A DNA stretch of 64,000 nt, from the NCBI RefSeq assembly GCF_001468125.1, contig NZ_LNYT01000020.1:288873-352872 (forward strand), in the 5' to 3' direction. The stretch is from Legionella rubrilucens. GTDB lineage: Bacteria; Pseudomonadota; Gammaproteobacteria; Legionellales; Legionellaceae. The notes under the pieces are model-generated. The model was not told the origin of the DNA and made no database searches. It saw only the letters and a program-made list of their open reading frames with translations. Both the position numbers and the translations under genes were made by a program. This document shows, piece after piece, positions 39,776 through 49,200 of the stretch (its first letter is position 1; each line of letters opens with the position of its first letter).

Positions 39776-41143
39776 TTAAGCTCCTTTATTTTCTTTGACG
39801 TAGATTGCACCATTTTTTACTGTTGGCTGTTCATGATCCTGGCCTGGGATATTTTGGTTTTGTGCTTGGTGGCGAATGTCCATGATGGTTCCCAAAGTCT
39901 CATTCATCATTTTTTTGCGGACATCGTTTTCAAATGACAATGAGTGAATGTCATCATCCAGTTTTTTCAGTGCAAAAAGGACCATGTTCATAGCAGGTTT
40001 TAAGTTTTGTACTTCTTGTACTTGCAGTCCTGCTTGTAAAATACGACGCATCATTAAGGCTTTATCCAACATGTTTTGGACAGCAATTTCCTCAGCTAAC
40101 TTCGAGACAGTGAGCATCTGTTCTTCACGAGGTAAATGTTGAATTGTGATAATGACTTCATCAGTAATCAGTAAATTGGAGGCGCTGACTTTATGCAGAT
40201 TTTCTTCGGTCAGTGTCCATGTACCATTGACTAAATTCCATAAGGCTTTGGCAATGTTCTGACTACAGGTATTAGCGTTCGCACAGCTTTGCAATAAGGC
40301 TGATAAGCCTATCCCTGCTTTAGCATCGTGATTTTGTTTGTTTTCACTGCTGCTGACTTGAATATCACCTAGAACCTTAACTGCCCAATTGGCAGCATCA
40401 GTAGGCGTTGGCCAGCTTAGTGTCATAGGGATTTTAGTACTTGGTTTCTCCAAGGAATTTAAAGGTTTTCTCTCCAAAAGAATGTTGTACCCAGCAATGA
40501 CTACATCATTAATCACCTTAATGGGGCGTTGGAATTTACCGCCAGCATTGCCTTTATCGCTGCCTATCCAGGGTAGACCGTATTCATCTCGTTTTTGGGC
40601 AATACTTTTTGACGTTTCGGTCACATCGACGTTTTCCTTCTTAGCCCGTTTGGCAGCATCGAGCCATCCCTGACTATCTGATACTGATAAGATGCCTTCC
40701 ATAGGAGATTGGTTTTGTTCCAATGCTTGTTTGACTTCCTGACAATCTTTAACTTTGAGGGTAAATTCATTTTGCGCGCTAGATGCAGCATTTTGTAGAA
40801 CATTGTATAAAGCAGGCATGGACTGTTGTAGCTTATAAAGCGGAAATCCTGCGACAGAGCCTTTCAAATTATCAATTACACCGCCAGGGATATTTAATGC
40901 TGATTTCTTTAAATCCTGAAAAGTATTGGTAATGGATACCACAGGATTAAAACCGCTACAGGAAAAGCCCATACGGCCATCTATATCTGCACCAATAACC
41001 AGTGTTTGATCTTTATTGACGGGTGGAATAAATAAATTAGATGTTCCTCCTAATTCGTAATAGTAATCAGATTGGCTAGGCATAAAGCTGCCAGCTTGGA
41101 TCAGAGAGGGGATTAGTAAACTAAGTAGTAGTGATTTCTTCAT
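39776..41143 (-). CDS. ICE conjugation protein, TIGR03755 (PFL_4711) type
   Basis: A 455-residue exported protein with a signal peptide ending LIQAG. The mature N-terminus YYELGGTSNLFIPP and the middle ALNIPGGVIDNLKGSVAGFPLYKL follow the family of integrating-conjugative-element proteins found beside TraG. It has several Cys (SCSGFNP, KDCQEV, CANANTC), suggesting disulfides in the periplasm. It resembles TraH-like functions in pilus or mating-pair assembly by position. The next genes upstream and downstream are within ten bases. Confidence 0.85.
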   Translation of the reverse strand: MKKSLLLSLLIPSLIQAGSFMPSQSDYYYELGGTSNLFIPPVNKDQTLVIGADIDGRMGFSCSGFNPVVSITNTFQDLKKSALNIPGGVIDNLKGSVAGFPLYKLQQSMPALYNVLQNAASSAQNEFTLKVKDCQEVKQALEQNQSPMEGILSVSDSQGWLDAAKRAKKENVDVTETSKSIAQKRDEYGLPWIGSDKGNAGGKFQRPIKVINDVVIAGYNILLERKPLNSLEKPSTKIPMTLSWPTPTDAANWAVKVLGDIQVSSSENKQNHDAKAGIGLSALLQSCANANTCSQNIAKALWNLVNGTWTLTEENLHKVSASNLLITDEVIITIQHLPREEQMLTVSKLAEEIAVQNMLDKALMMRRILQAGLQVQEVQNLKPAMNMVLFALKKLDDDIHSLSFENDVRKKMMNETLGTIMDIRHQAQNQNIPGQDHEQPTVKNGAIYVKENKGA

Positions 41144-41152
41144 GGCATCGTC

Positions 41153-42208
41153 CTATCGTTTTTGAGGTTGTTCTACTTTGGGAAAGGTTAAAAAGTTCAC
41201 GAGTTTGCCTTCGTGCTGGATACAGCCGCGGTATTTACGCCAGAGGACAAATACATAATTACCATTACCCGCTTTGTCATCTTCTGTACCAAAGTCCTGT
41301 GCATCCCCTGGGTGAATATTTCGGTTAATGGGGTAGATTTCCTGCCAGATGACCTTGGTGTTTCTGGGGTCATAAATGGCATTAGCTACTACACAGTTTC
41401 TCCCACAGGAATTACGAGTTGATTTGGTGACATGTAAGGGATTTTTATTGGTGACGATATCCGCTGCGTGCATGGCCGCTACAACTGAGGCTCTATAGTT
41501 ATAGGGCTGAGTCACTCGCATTAATCTTGGAATTTCAGAACCCCAATTTTGGGTGAATGTGCCAATGTCATGATTAATTAATAGGTATGGATGAGTTCCC
41601 ATATACAACAACTCAGCGGCTTCTGTTCTATCCATGACTGCATCAGCTTCGGCAAGATAATAAGGAACACCAAAACCTGTTTCAGGTCTATGTGACAGGT
41701 AAGGGATACGATAGAAAGCAGCAGGGCTGCCAATAACATCAACGATACGGGTGCGTTCATCATTAATATGAAGATCGGTGGTTTGGCCGCTGTCATTGCC
41801 AAAACCTAATTCAGAACCAGTCGCAGCTTTATAAGCTTGTTGATACAGTGTTCTTGCTGCTTTATTTTCGTAAAGCGTTCGTGCCTCAAGCCAGGGATTT
41901 TCTTCTGGCTTATTGCTGACAGTAATGATTAGATCAGGCAAGAATTGCTCAACCGCGGGCGTGACTTCAAGCCTGGGCGGTAGACGGCCTACAGCCCAGG
42001 TACAAGAACCAATCACTTTATAATGGCTGTTTTGAAATAGCTTTTGCAAGACCCGTGTGGCTATGATGAAGGTGTTCACTGGGTGAGGAGGGCTAGTGCT
42101 TTCTAAAGCAAAGGACAAGTTAGTCATAAAAATAAGTCCTATTGTGAATAGCAGTTTTAGGTTGTTCGAGTTTTTTAGCCATGATTTCGGCTGCTTCAAG
42201 TACATCAT
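41153..42208 (-). CDS. ICE conjugation protein, TIGR03756 (PFL_4710) type
   Basis: A 351-residue protein, probably exported (LKLLFTIGLIFMTNLSFA signal). It shows the family text DVIGSPAAFYRIPYLSHRP, GTHPYLLINHD and paired Cys (NSCGRNCV), similar to TraU in F. I keep the start at 42208, behind GGAGAAAG, because only this start includes the signal peptide; it overlaps the end of the ATPase gene by 89 bases in another frame. An ATG at 42127 overlaps that gene's stop but would lose the signal. TraU-like proteins act in mating-pair formation. Confidence 0.85.
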   Translation of the reverse strand: MMYLKQPKSWLKNSNNLKLLFTIGLIFMTNLSFALESTSPPHPVNTFIIATRVLQKLFQNSHYKVIGSCTWAVGRLPPRLEVTPAVEQFLPDLIITVSNKPEENPWLEARTLYENKAARTLYQQAYKAATGSELGFGNDSGQTTDLHINDERTRIVDVIGSPAAFYRIPYLSHRPETGFGVPYYLAEADAVMDRTEAAELLYMGTHPYLLINHDIGTFTQNWGSEIPRLMRVTQPYNYRASVVAAMHAADIVTNKNPLHVTKSTRNSCGRNCVVANAIYDPRNTKVIWQEIYPINRNIHPGDAQDFGTEDDKAGNGNYVFVLWRKYRGCIQHEGKLVNFLTFPKVEQPQKR

Positions 42209-44885
42209 GTTCTTTCTCCAGAAGGTGACGTTGAGCTTTTTCTGATTTTTCGGTCATTAACAGTGCTAGTAGGTAGCGAGGTGGAATGACGCGAAACAAA
42301 CCCTGATAACGTGACCCTAATAAAACCGCTTCTGCATACAAGCCTTTTTGCGAATCAATATCTCTGATTAATGTTTCCTGCTGTGGTGTTAGGGATTTAA
42401 AGCGTTTTACGTCAGTGATTTCTTTTTCATCTAGTCCCAATAAAATCCAGGTTTCAATCAACGATAAAATTTTGGTGGCCTTTTCTGAATTCATGTCCGT
42501 GACGTTTTGGGTAATAGCAACCAGCCAAAGACCGAGCTTTCTTGCTACTTTGGCAATCAGTAAACAAACGGTCACAACAGAAGGGATTTGAAATTGCAAA
42601 TGGGATTCATCAATAAAGAGAAAGGTTGGTCTGTTATCGTTTTGAGTAGCTTCTGCCATAGCCAGTATTCTTGGCAATAATGAAACCATTACCAAGGCCA
42701 GCTTTCCGGTATCATCCTTAATGGCTGAAATATCAACATGAAAAATATCAAAGTCACCTAAAGGCTCTGTCGACACATTAAAAAAACGAGATTTGGCACT
42801 GTTAATCACATAACTGTTAAGTCGATCGTGCATATCAAGGATGCGGTCTTTTTTGCGAGCAACTGTTTCTCTATCAAGTCGTCGTTTAAAAGCACTTACA
42901 ATATGCTCAGTGAGCATTTGCGGTATGTCATTGTTAAAGGACGTTAAAATCGCATCACTTAACACTTCGATTAATAGAGTTTCATCAGCCAAAGTAAATT
43001 GTTCTTCTTCCAAAGCATTAGCCTCAGTAATCATGGTACGTAAAGCTAAAGCAAGCTCGGCCAGATAGGAGCGGTGACCATCACCACAGACCACGTCTTC
43101 TGAATTAGCAGGTTCTTGAAGGTTGCTCTTTAATTCCATGATTTTTTGAGCAATTAAGGTAGCCTGCTTTGTACTTAAATTATCTGTGATTTCGGGAATA
43201 GCTTTATATGCTTCACAAAATGGATTTAATGGGACTGCTTCATCTTTCTTATTGCTTAGTAATAACTGTTTGGTCTTTTTACCGTGCGCTTTGGCGTGAA
43301 TGAGTATCCTGTCAAAAGAGTTCCCCATTTCAAAAAGCACTATTCGGGCATTTTTCATGGCTAATAAAGATTGAATCATCCAACCCGTTAAAACCGACTT
43401 GCCACCACCAGAGTTTGCAAAAATAGCGCAATGAGAATTTTGGCTAACAAAATCATGATGCAGTAAGTCAAAAAAAACAGGTTCACCCAAACGATTGAAA
43501 AAGGGGAAACAAGGTAAATGCCTTGCACCTTGGTTGCGTCCATAGACCGGAAGCAGTGCTGCCAGCTCAGTGGCATACATCAGACGATCAAAACATAAAT
43601 ATTTACGGGCATAGTGGGGATCAAAATTAAAGGGCAGAGCATTGAGCCAGGAATTTAGAGGATGGAGATCATAGTTGGAATGAATCAAGGGCATTTTGGC
43701 ATCGTTGAAAATCGCGTGCAGATTTTTTTCTATGATTTGAGCTTGTTGCTCATCTTCAGCTTGATAGAAAATGGCCTGATTAACCCAGAACAATCGATTG
43801 CCCATACTTAACTCATTACGGGCTGTCCTAATATCATCTCGGACTTCCTGAGGTTTTAGACTGGTTCCTACGATTCCTTTTTCCAATCGCGTTAAATGGG
43901 AATCAAGATTTTCATCATGACTAAAGACGACTTGGATTGTGTAGATGCTTCCTTCTGGCAAGGTATCTAAAAGTGCGTATCGATGTTTGGGATTAGCTTG
44001 CTGTCTTTCTCGTGAGACTAATCCAATGATAGGCGCTTCTTTTAACCCGTCAACATACAGAATTCTTTGTTTGTTTCCTTCAAAAACAAACCCATCTTCA
44101 TCGCTTACAGGTGGCGTAAAGAATACATTTTGCGCTAGGTTAAATCCTGCTGGTATGGGATTCGGATAAGGGTATTGTTCTAATATCTCGTCAGCTGATT
44201 TGGGATTAAACCAACGTATCCACCACTGGTAATAATCTTGCCCTTTGAGGCGTTTGATTTCCAGCCCTGGTGAGCGCAGTTTGGTTTCAATCTGACTAAT
44301 GACTTCTTGATGTTCGAGAAGAATTTGCTCTCGGGGTAGATTGGTTTGGTGTAATTGTCTATAAAACAAAACTCTGATTCTTCGTCTTCGTCCACGGTAG
44401 GGTGCGCCTGTTTTGGGATCAATAAATAAGCCTTCGGGTCGGGTCATTTTATTGTAAAGATCGTGCAGGCGTTTTAAATAATCTTGCGTTAATGGACTGT
44501 CTCTAAATTGTTGGGGGATTTGGGTTTTAATATGAGTAATAACGGGATCAAGGCAATATTCGTCTTGAACAAACATCTGCATGACCCAAGGATCAACGGC
44601 ATGTAGTGGAACTACGGATGCAAAGGTATCCCGAATTTTATGAAATACCGCTTGTAAATACTCAGAGGAGGCTGCTTCTGCCTGAATATCACCTAATTCA
44701 AATCCTGAGCCTAGACTTTTGCCATCGGCAAATAAAAAGACCTGCTCTTGTTCATTAAAATCAACAATAGTCAATCTATCGGCAAAAGAAGGTAAAGGAT
44801 TGGCGTAACGCTTTTTAACAGCTTGTTCTTTTATAGCTTGGGGATTCATTTCTCCAAGCAACCAGTTAGATAATCGTTTCATCAT
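42120..44885 (-). CDS. traC: VirB4/TraC-like conjugation ATPase
   Basis: A 921-residue cytoplasmic ATPase powering type IV secretion. Walker A FANSGGGKSVLTGW is at about residues 488-501 and Walker B-like PTFLFIDESHLQF near 760. The N-terminal half has the TraC/VirB4 domain (MKRLSNWLLGE... then LFADGKSLGSGFELG). This is the TIGR03744-type TraC of PFGI-1-like elements. The long C-terminal overlap with the next gene suggests strong translational coupling. It follows the lipoprotein gene with a six-base gap. Confidence 0.92.
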   Translation of the reverse strand: MMKRLSNWLLGEMNPQAIKEQAVKKRYANPLPSFADRLTIVDFNEQEQVFLFADGKSLGSGFELGDIQAEAASSEYLQAVFHKIRDTFASVVPLHAVDPWVMQMFVQDEYCLDPVITHIKTQIPQQFRDSPLTQDYLKRLHDLYNKMTRPEGLFIDPKTGAPYRGRRRRIRVLFYRQLHQTNLPREQILLEHQEVISQIETKLRSPGLEIKRLKGQDYYQWWIRWFNPKSADEILEQYPYPNPIPAGFNLAQNVFFTPPVSDEDGFVFEGNKQRILYVDGLKEAPIIGLVSRERQQANPKHRYALLDTLPEGSIYTIQVVFSHDENLDSHLTRLEKGIVGTSLKPQEVRDDIRTARNELSMGNRLFWVNQAIFYQAEDEQQAQIIEKNLHAIFNDAKMPLIHSNYDLHPLNSWLNALPFNFDPHYARKYLCFDRLMYATELAALLPVYGRNQGARHLPCFPFFNRLGEPVFFDLLHHDFVSQNSHCAIFANSGGGKSVLTGWMIQSLLAMKNARIVLFEMGNSFDRILIHAKAHGKKTKQLLLSNKKDEAVPLNPFCEAYKAIPEITDNLSTKQATLIAQKIMELKSNLQEPANSEDVVCGDGHRSYLAELALALRTMITEANALEEEQFTLADETLLIEVLSDAILTSFNNDIPQMLTEHIVSAFKRRLDRETVARKKDRILDMHDRLNSYVINSAKSRFFNVSTEPLGDFDIFHVDISAIKDDTGKLALVMVSLLPRILAMAEATQNDNRPTFLFIDESHLQFQIPSVVTVCLLIAKVARKLGLWLVAITQNVTDMNSEKATKILSLIETWILLGLDEKEITDVKRFKSLTPQQETLIRDIDSQKGLYAEAVLLGSRYQGLFRVIPPRYLLALLMTEKSEKAQRHLLEKEHDVLEAAEIMAKKLEQPKTAIHNRTYFYD

Positions 44886-44891
44886 GTCTCC

Positions 44892-45239
44892 TTAATACAG
44901 TTCTGATGCCAAGGCATACTGGTTTTGCTTGTAAAGGAAAAAGCGAGTCGTGTAGGCAGGCTTGATGATTTGTTCATCACCCAATTGCGCCACATGCGCA
45001 AAAACATGGATAGGCACTTCGGGGTTAGGCAGTTGCTTAAATTCTTCTCCCGAATCATCAAGACGCATCTGTTGGTAAACAGGCTTTTGTATTGGTTGTT
45101 GCAGGCTCTGCTGATACAATTGGCTGACTGTTAAGCCCTGCTCAGGAATGGCGTTTTGCGACATCCTGGCAGTGGAACAAGCGCTTAATGCCAGACTAGC
45201 GCAAAGCATTATCAAAGTTTTTTTGTTGATGGTAACCAT
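44892..45239 (-). CDS. Conjugation lipoprotein, TIGR03751 type (VirB7-like)
   Basis: A 115-residue protein with signal peptide and lipobox LALSACSTA near residue 20, giving an outer-membrane lipoprotein. The remainder has IPEQGLTVSQLYQQS and PNPEVPIHVFAHVA, typical of this ICE lipoprotein family, which stabilises the outer-membrane core like VirB7/TraV. It starts behind GGAGGG, nine bases upstream, inside the last codons of the VirB10-like gene (44-base overlap). Confidence 0.88.
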   Translation of the reverse strand: MVTINKKTLIMLCASLALSACSTARMSQNAIPEQGLTVSQLYQQSLQQPIQKPVYQQMRLDDSGEEFKQLPNPEVPIHVFAHVAQLGDEQIIKPAYTTRFFLYKQNQYALASELY

Positions 45240-46455
45240 AATCTAATACCCTCCCTTGGTGTTCTTTATCAATGGCTATGGTTTGGCTGAAATGTAAACT
45301 GAGTTGATTAGGGACAAACCCTGTATGGCCGCGGATACTTGCAGGAACAAAGACCATATCGAAGCTGCCCTGGATTCTTTTCTCAAGCCAGTCAGTAATC
45401 TTTTGGCTGCCTTCGTTGATTGCGCCACCAGCAGCAAAGTGTGCTAAGTCGCCTGTAGGTGTGGCAATGGCAGAACCTCCGTCTGCCTGATAACTCATTT
45501 GCCATTTAGATAGGGCATTTCCTGCACCTTGAATACCGCCAGCTGCCATGAAGGCTGTTAATACTCTAGGGGCATTGGTGATGTATTGTCCTTTGATACA
45601 AGGATTACCGAATTGCGTGGTCAGGTAACCAATGCTGTCGTTATTCACCAGCTCTGCGGAGCTTTTCATTTGTTCTTGGCCGACATTCACAAAATGCCCA
45701 TCCTCAAAGACAAATAAGGCTGAGGTGACATAGGCACGAACACAGCTGATGTTATCGAGAAAGGAACCAACGCCAATCGAATAACCGCTGATTTTCATAC
45801 CAGTGATTTCTTCGGGTAGTTGCATCCCATTGGCTGTCATTAAATCCCCTCGACTGACAATTGCTGTGAAGGGAAATAAAGGCTGCATGAGTTTGCCTTC
45901 AACAGGAACTTCGCCGATTAAAGCTGATAAGAGCGTGATTTTGCTGAAATCGCTGCCAGCTGGAATAGTATAGAATGGCGTTTTTGTTGGACCTTCTTCC
46001 TTGATAGGGGATTCATGTTCATTGAAGATTTTGCTTTCAGTTGGGGCTTTATCTAGCAAGGTATCTAAATCTTTGATTTGACCTGTTAAGGGCACTGGTT
46101 TTCCTTCCATTGGATAAGATTGTGATTGATGTTCAGTCAGTGCAGTCAGTTGTTCTTTAAGCGCTTGTAACTCATCTTGCAGTGTATGGCTGGCTTCTTG
46201 TTTGGGTTGTTTTAATTGTTTTTGCAGCGATTTATTCTCTTTGTGCATTTGATCTAATTTCTTTTCTGTTTCTAATAATCGCGCGGAAACATCACGAATA
46301 TTGTCATTGAATTGGCTTGCTATAGCTTCGCCAAAATTATTAGGATTGGGCGTGTTGTTGTTAACCGGTGCGCTATGACGGCTATTAATAAGAATCATAA
46401 TGACCGCAAAAACCACCGAGCCTGCCAGAATTTTAATGCCATTGTTTTTATTCAT
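45196..46455 (-). CDS. Conjugation core protein, TIGR03752 type (VirB10/TraB-like)
   Basis: A 419-residue protein with one N-terminal membrane helix (IKILAGSVVFAVIMILI), a coiled-coil stretch (about residues 45-110, ARLLETEKKLDQMHKENKS) and a C-terminal beta domain (PLFPFTAIVSRGDLM, PCIKGQYITNAPR). This is the TraB/VirB10 layout: a periplasm-spanning channel subunit linking inner and outer membranes. Start and stop overlap the neighbouring genes by four and 44 bases. Confidence 0.88.
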   Translation of the reverse strand: MNKNNGIKILAGSVVFAVIMILINSRHSAPVNNNTPNPNNFGEAIASQFNDNIRDVSARLLETEKKLDQMHKENKSLQKQLKQPKQEASHTLQDELQALKEQLTALTEHQSQSYPMEGKPVPLTGQIKDLDTLLDKAPTESKIFNEHESPIKEEGPTKTPFYTIPAGSDFSKITLLSALIGEVPVEGKLMQPLFPFTAIVSRGDLMTANGMQLPEEITGMKISGYSIGVGSFLDNISCVRAYVTSALFVFEDGHFVNVGQEQMKSSAELVNNDSIGYLTTQFGNPCIKGQYITNAPRVLTAFMAAGGIQGAGNALSKWQMSYQADGGSAIATPTGDLAHFAAGGAINEGSQKITDWLEKRIQGSFDMVFVPASIRGHTGFVPNQLSLHFSQTIAIDKEHQGRVLDYGYHQQKNFDNALR

Positions 46456-47228
46456 CGGCTGTACCTCGCTTGTTGAGTTAAAGCTGCTGCAAAAGGCTGA
46501 TCAGAGACTAAAAAGACAGTGGTGCTTTGATGCTGGTTGCGTGCTGGCAATTCATTTTTGGGATAGAAGCTCGCGGTTTGCCAATGCCCCATCAGTTTGG
46601 TGAATGGCAGCTTTATAGGTTGATTCAGCAAATTTTTTAAATCGACTGCGGTGACGTAAAGATTGCCGCCACGCCATGAAGCCAGAGGATGAGCTTCAAT
46701 GCTTGCACCATAAAACAAAGGGATGGTTTTATTGGTTTGCATAGGTGAGCGGTAAATTCCCTCTGGAATTTCTCTGACCCGTTCAGGCGAATACAAGGCT
46801 TGAATGGCAAAACGGGTTAATTGAATAGCGTTGTATTCATATTGACTGGCTCCTGCATTAAGGTTGATTTTGGGATCATCTATCAGAATCTCAATCGGCG
46901 TGGTGTTGATTGCTTTCTCATTGGCATTAAGATTAAGAATAACCACTTCGCCTTCAGGCAATAACTGGACAATCAAGCGAGAATCTTTGAATGATTCTTT
47001 GGCTTTAAGATACAAGCTACCTTTGACTTTCAGAATATCGAGGCTGGCACTGAGTTGTTGATCAATCACCTTAATGGCTTGGGGAAACTGGACTAACCGC
47101 TCTTTATTGATCGGTAATTCAATTGTTAAAGGAACTTTTTCCCAAACCAGGTGTTCACTTTGCAGGGCATGGCTTAGGTGCATCACAGCAAAGCACAGAG
47201 CGAATAAGCTAATTTTAATGAGTTTCAT
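46452..47228 (-). CDS. Conjugation protein, TIGR03749 type (VirB9/TraK-like)
   Basis: A 258-residue exported protein. I start at 47228 (MKLIKISLFALCF), which gives a signal peptide ending LSHAL and overlaps the end of the preceding gene (ATGAAACTCATTAA); the longer frame to 47288 lies in that gene. The beta-rich mature part (PLTIELPINKERLVQFP; GSLYLKAKESFKDSRLIVQL) fits the TraK/VirB9 outer-membrane core role. Its stop overlaps the VirB10-like gene by ATGA. Confidence 0.87.
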   Translation of the reverse strand: MKLIKISLFALCFAVMHLSHALQSEHLVWEKVPLTIELPINKERLVQFPQAIKVIDQQLSASLDILKVKGSLYLKAKESFKDSRLIVQLLPEGEVVILNLNANEKAINTTPIEILIDDPKINLNAGASQYEYNAIQLTRFAIQALYSPERVREIPEGIYRSPMQTNKTIPLFYGASIEAHPLASWRGGNLYVTAVDLKNLLNQPIKLPFTKLMGHWQTASFYPKNELPARNQHQSTTVFLVSDQPFAAALTQQARYSR

Positions 47229-47871
47229 GGTGTTCCTCCGTGTCGACCAGTAAATCTTGTAAACGTTCTTCAGGACGGGTATAGCCATCCAGAGCTAATT
47301 GAAAAGGGTTGTGAAGACGCGACAGGTTGAGCTTGACCACACGAAGGTGATAAGCCACTACTTTGTCAGCAATGACCATGGCAGAGTTGTCTTTGAGCCT
47401 TTGCGTAATGCGTAGTATCAGCTTGACTTCCCAGGTATCGGGACCAATTTTTTTAATGTCTTGCGGTTCCATAAAGCGATAGAGACTTGCTACTTGAGTG
47501 CGGTCAAAGAGTTGAGCGTTTTTATAAGCTGCCAGGGTTTCACGAAGTAACTGCTCATGCCGTGATGTGAAGTAATAATGAAAGGCTTTAATGTTTAGGT
47601 TGAATTCTTCTTTGCCTTTATTAGACCAGCTGTAGAGTGTCGGCATTAAGGAAGTCACATATCCTTGCACGTATTCATTCGGTATTTCGCTTGCCTTCAT
47701 TAAACCGCCATTAGCAGCCATATTAGGACTAAGCCAGAATTCATAGCGTTTGGGCATGATCATCAGGTTAATAATTAATGCTAAGATGATGATTGATAAC
47801 ACACCGATAAAAGCCAGTAATAAACGATTGTGATGTTGTAGGCTGTCGATTTTTTTCCAGTAGTTAAACAT
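47215..47871 (-). CDS. Conjugation protein, TIGR03746 type (VirB8/TraE-like)
   Basis: A 218-residue bitopic inner-membrane protein: one helix near residues 17-40 (LLLAFIGVLSIIILALIINL), then a periplasmic domain with YVTSLMPTLYSWS and MEPQDIKKIGPDTWEVKLILR. VirB8/TraE-like proteins organise assembly of the channel. I start at 47871 behind GGAGAGCC; the ATG overlaps the end of the upstream gene. The Val-Val-Tyr-His-Leu-Arg end leads to an acidic/His tail. Confidence 0.87.
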   Translation of the reverse strand: MFNYWKKIDSLQHHNRLLLAFIGVLSIIILALIINLMIMPKRYEFWLSPNMAANGGLMKASEIPNEYVQGYVTSLMPTLYSWSNKGKEEFNLNIKAFHYYFTSRHEQLLRETLAAYKNAQLFDRTQVASLYRFMEPQDIKKIGPDTWEVKLILRITQRLKDNSAMVIADKVVAYHLRVVKLNLSRLHNPFQLALDGYTRPEERLQDLLVDTEEHHETH

Positions 47872-48226
47872 GCGGCTCTCCAACAGATTTATTCTTTTGC
47901 CAAGTTCCCTGGTAATGAATCCAAGGTGAATGTTTGAGCCTTAATCGCACCATCCACTGAATCGTTTTCTTCATCACATAACCATAGGGCTTACCTGCTT
48001 TGATGCGGGAAACTCCTTTAGGCCACACAGTAATAGACAGAATGAATCCAATCACAAAACCGATGCAGCCAGAGGCCAGCGGAAACTCAACCATTGCTCC
48101 TAAGAGAACGAAGAACAGGGTAGTTGCTGGGGTTGTGGTGATAACAATCCAAAATAATTCACGAAGACTTAAACCTTTCCAGGCTGGGAAGTCGTGTGAC
48201 AGATGGCGCGAAGAAGGCTGACTCAT
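47864..48226 (-). CDS. Conjugation membrane protein, TIGR03750 type (TraL/VirB3-like)
   Basis: A 120-residue protein with two adjacent membrane helices (about residues 23-45 and 50-68, LRELFWIVITTTPATTLFF; ASGCIGFVIGFILSI) and a basic C-terminus with PWIHYQGTW. This is the size and topology of the TraL/VirB3 function in these elements. It starts behind AGGAGG, and its stop overlaps the TIGR03746 gene by eight bases. Confidence 0.85.
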   Translation of the reverse strand: MSQPSSRHLSHDFPAWKGLSLRELFWIVITTTPATTLFFVLLGAMVEFPLASGCIGFVIGFILSITVWPKGVSRIKAGKPYGYVMKKTIQWMVRLRLKHSPWIHYQGTWQKNKSVGEPHV

Positions 48227-48236
48227 ATTTCACCTC

Positions 48237-48602
48237 CTATATTTTGAACTTGGTAATCATGGTGTAACCCACATAACCAGAAGCAATGCTAATGGCTAAA
48301 TAGGTGATGCCCATTACGGCAAAAGTACCGAAGGCCACCATGGATCCTTCGTTCTTTTTAGACTCTTCAATACCGTGTTGTACCGTGGTAATGAATTTAA
48401 TAAAGGTCACAACAGCGGTAATGAAGAGCAATAAACCCAGACCTTGTTTGACGTAATTCCCTGTCACGGTCATCATGCTTTTAGAGCCGTCCCCGATGTT
48501 GTCCGCGTCGGAAATTTTAGGGAACCAGTTATCTGCCAATAGCACAGGGGCATATAAGATATTTACTACTCCAAGGCAGATTGAGCGAAGCATTGTTTTC
48601 AT
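48237..48602 (-). CDS. Putative pilin-like membrane protein, TIGR03745 type
   Basis: A 121-residue protein with an N-terminal hydrophobic segment resembling a signal peptide (cleavage near VLLA) and two further helices (LLLFITAVVTFIKFI; FAVMGITYLAISIASGYVG). The arrangement fits VirB2/TraA-like pilin subunits, though the family is defined mainly by its place in the operon. It starts behind GGAGACAAC and overlaps the previous gene by ATGA. Confidence 0.82.
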   Translation of the reverse strand: MKTMLRSICLGVVNILYAPVLLADNWFPKISDADNIGDGSKSMMTVTGNYVKQGLGLLLFITAVVTFIKFITTVQHGIEESKKNEGSMVAFGTFAVMGITYLAISIASGYVGYTMITKFKI

Positions 48603-48865
48603 GTTGTCTCCTTAACAAATAAAACTAAAATGAAGATCATCAGACCAATCACTAATCTGATGAGCCGAGAACCCAGACGCAGTAAGTATCCATGTTGTTG
48701 TTTTTCCTCTGCGTCCATCATGTGGTTGACAGACCACATCACCGCTAATATCACCAGGGCTATGGCAATAAAGCGGATACTGCCGGAAAAGACTTGTGCC
48801 GATATGTTATTGCTTGCTTGTTTAAAGGTGGTGGCAAACATTCTGGCTATTTCGTCTTTACTCAT
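48599..48865 (-). CDS. Small conjugation membrane protein, TIGR03758 type
   Basis: An 88-residue protein with two hydrophobic helices (SIRFIAIALVILAVMWSV and LIRLVIGLMIFILVLFV) joined by a charged loop. It overlaps the preceding gene by TAATG and the following one by ATGA. Two-helix proteins of this size always accompany the pilin-like gene in GI-T4SS operons. Function is unknown in detail; pilin processing, anchoring or a second pilin are possible. Confidence 0.8.
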   Translation of the reverse strand: MSKDEIARMFATTFKQASNNISAQVFSGSIRFIAIALVILAVMWSVNHMMDAEEKQQHGYLLRLGSRLIRLVIGLMIFILVLFVKETT

Positions 48866-49191
48866 TAGGGTTTCCTCACAAAGTCCATTTCCAAGGCCTT
48901 GATCTTGCGTGGTGCAATGATTGGTTGATTGATGTAATCAATCAGGCCATTGCGAATATTCAGTAAATCTTCTCTTAAACCTGCATGATATTGGCCTTGG
49001 ACATCTTCAAATCCTTCAATTTGTAATTGGATACGGGTATTGGGGGTTATCTGTGTTTGTGCTTCATCAAGCAGGGGCATGATGGCGTTAATCTGGTTAA
49101 TGATGCGCACCAGCGTTTCATTTAAATCAGGGTTATTCGCCCAGCTGTGTAGGCTTATCATCATAAAGGTCAAACAAAGCAATCGTTTCAT
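48865..49191 (-). CDS. ICE protein, RAQPRD family
   Basis: A 108-residue exported protein with a signal peptide ending HSWAN and a helical mature part (LVRIINQINAIMPLLDEAQTQ) followed by LREDLLNIRNGLIDYINQP. The family is named after a RAQPRD motif; here the corresponding place reads APRKIKALE, so the motif itself is degenerate. These proteins occur only within ICE transfer operons and have no known biochemical role. Confidence 0.8.
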   Translation of the reverse strand: MKRLLCLTFMMISLHSWANNPDLNETLVRIINQINAIMPLLDEAQTQITPNTRIQLQIEGFEDVQGQYHAGLREDLLNIRNGLIDYINQPIIAPRKIKALEMDFVRKP

Positions 49192-49200
49192 GGTTTCTCC

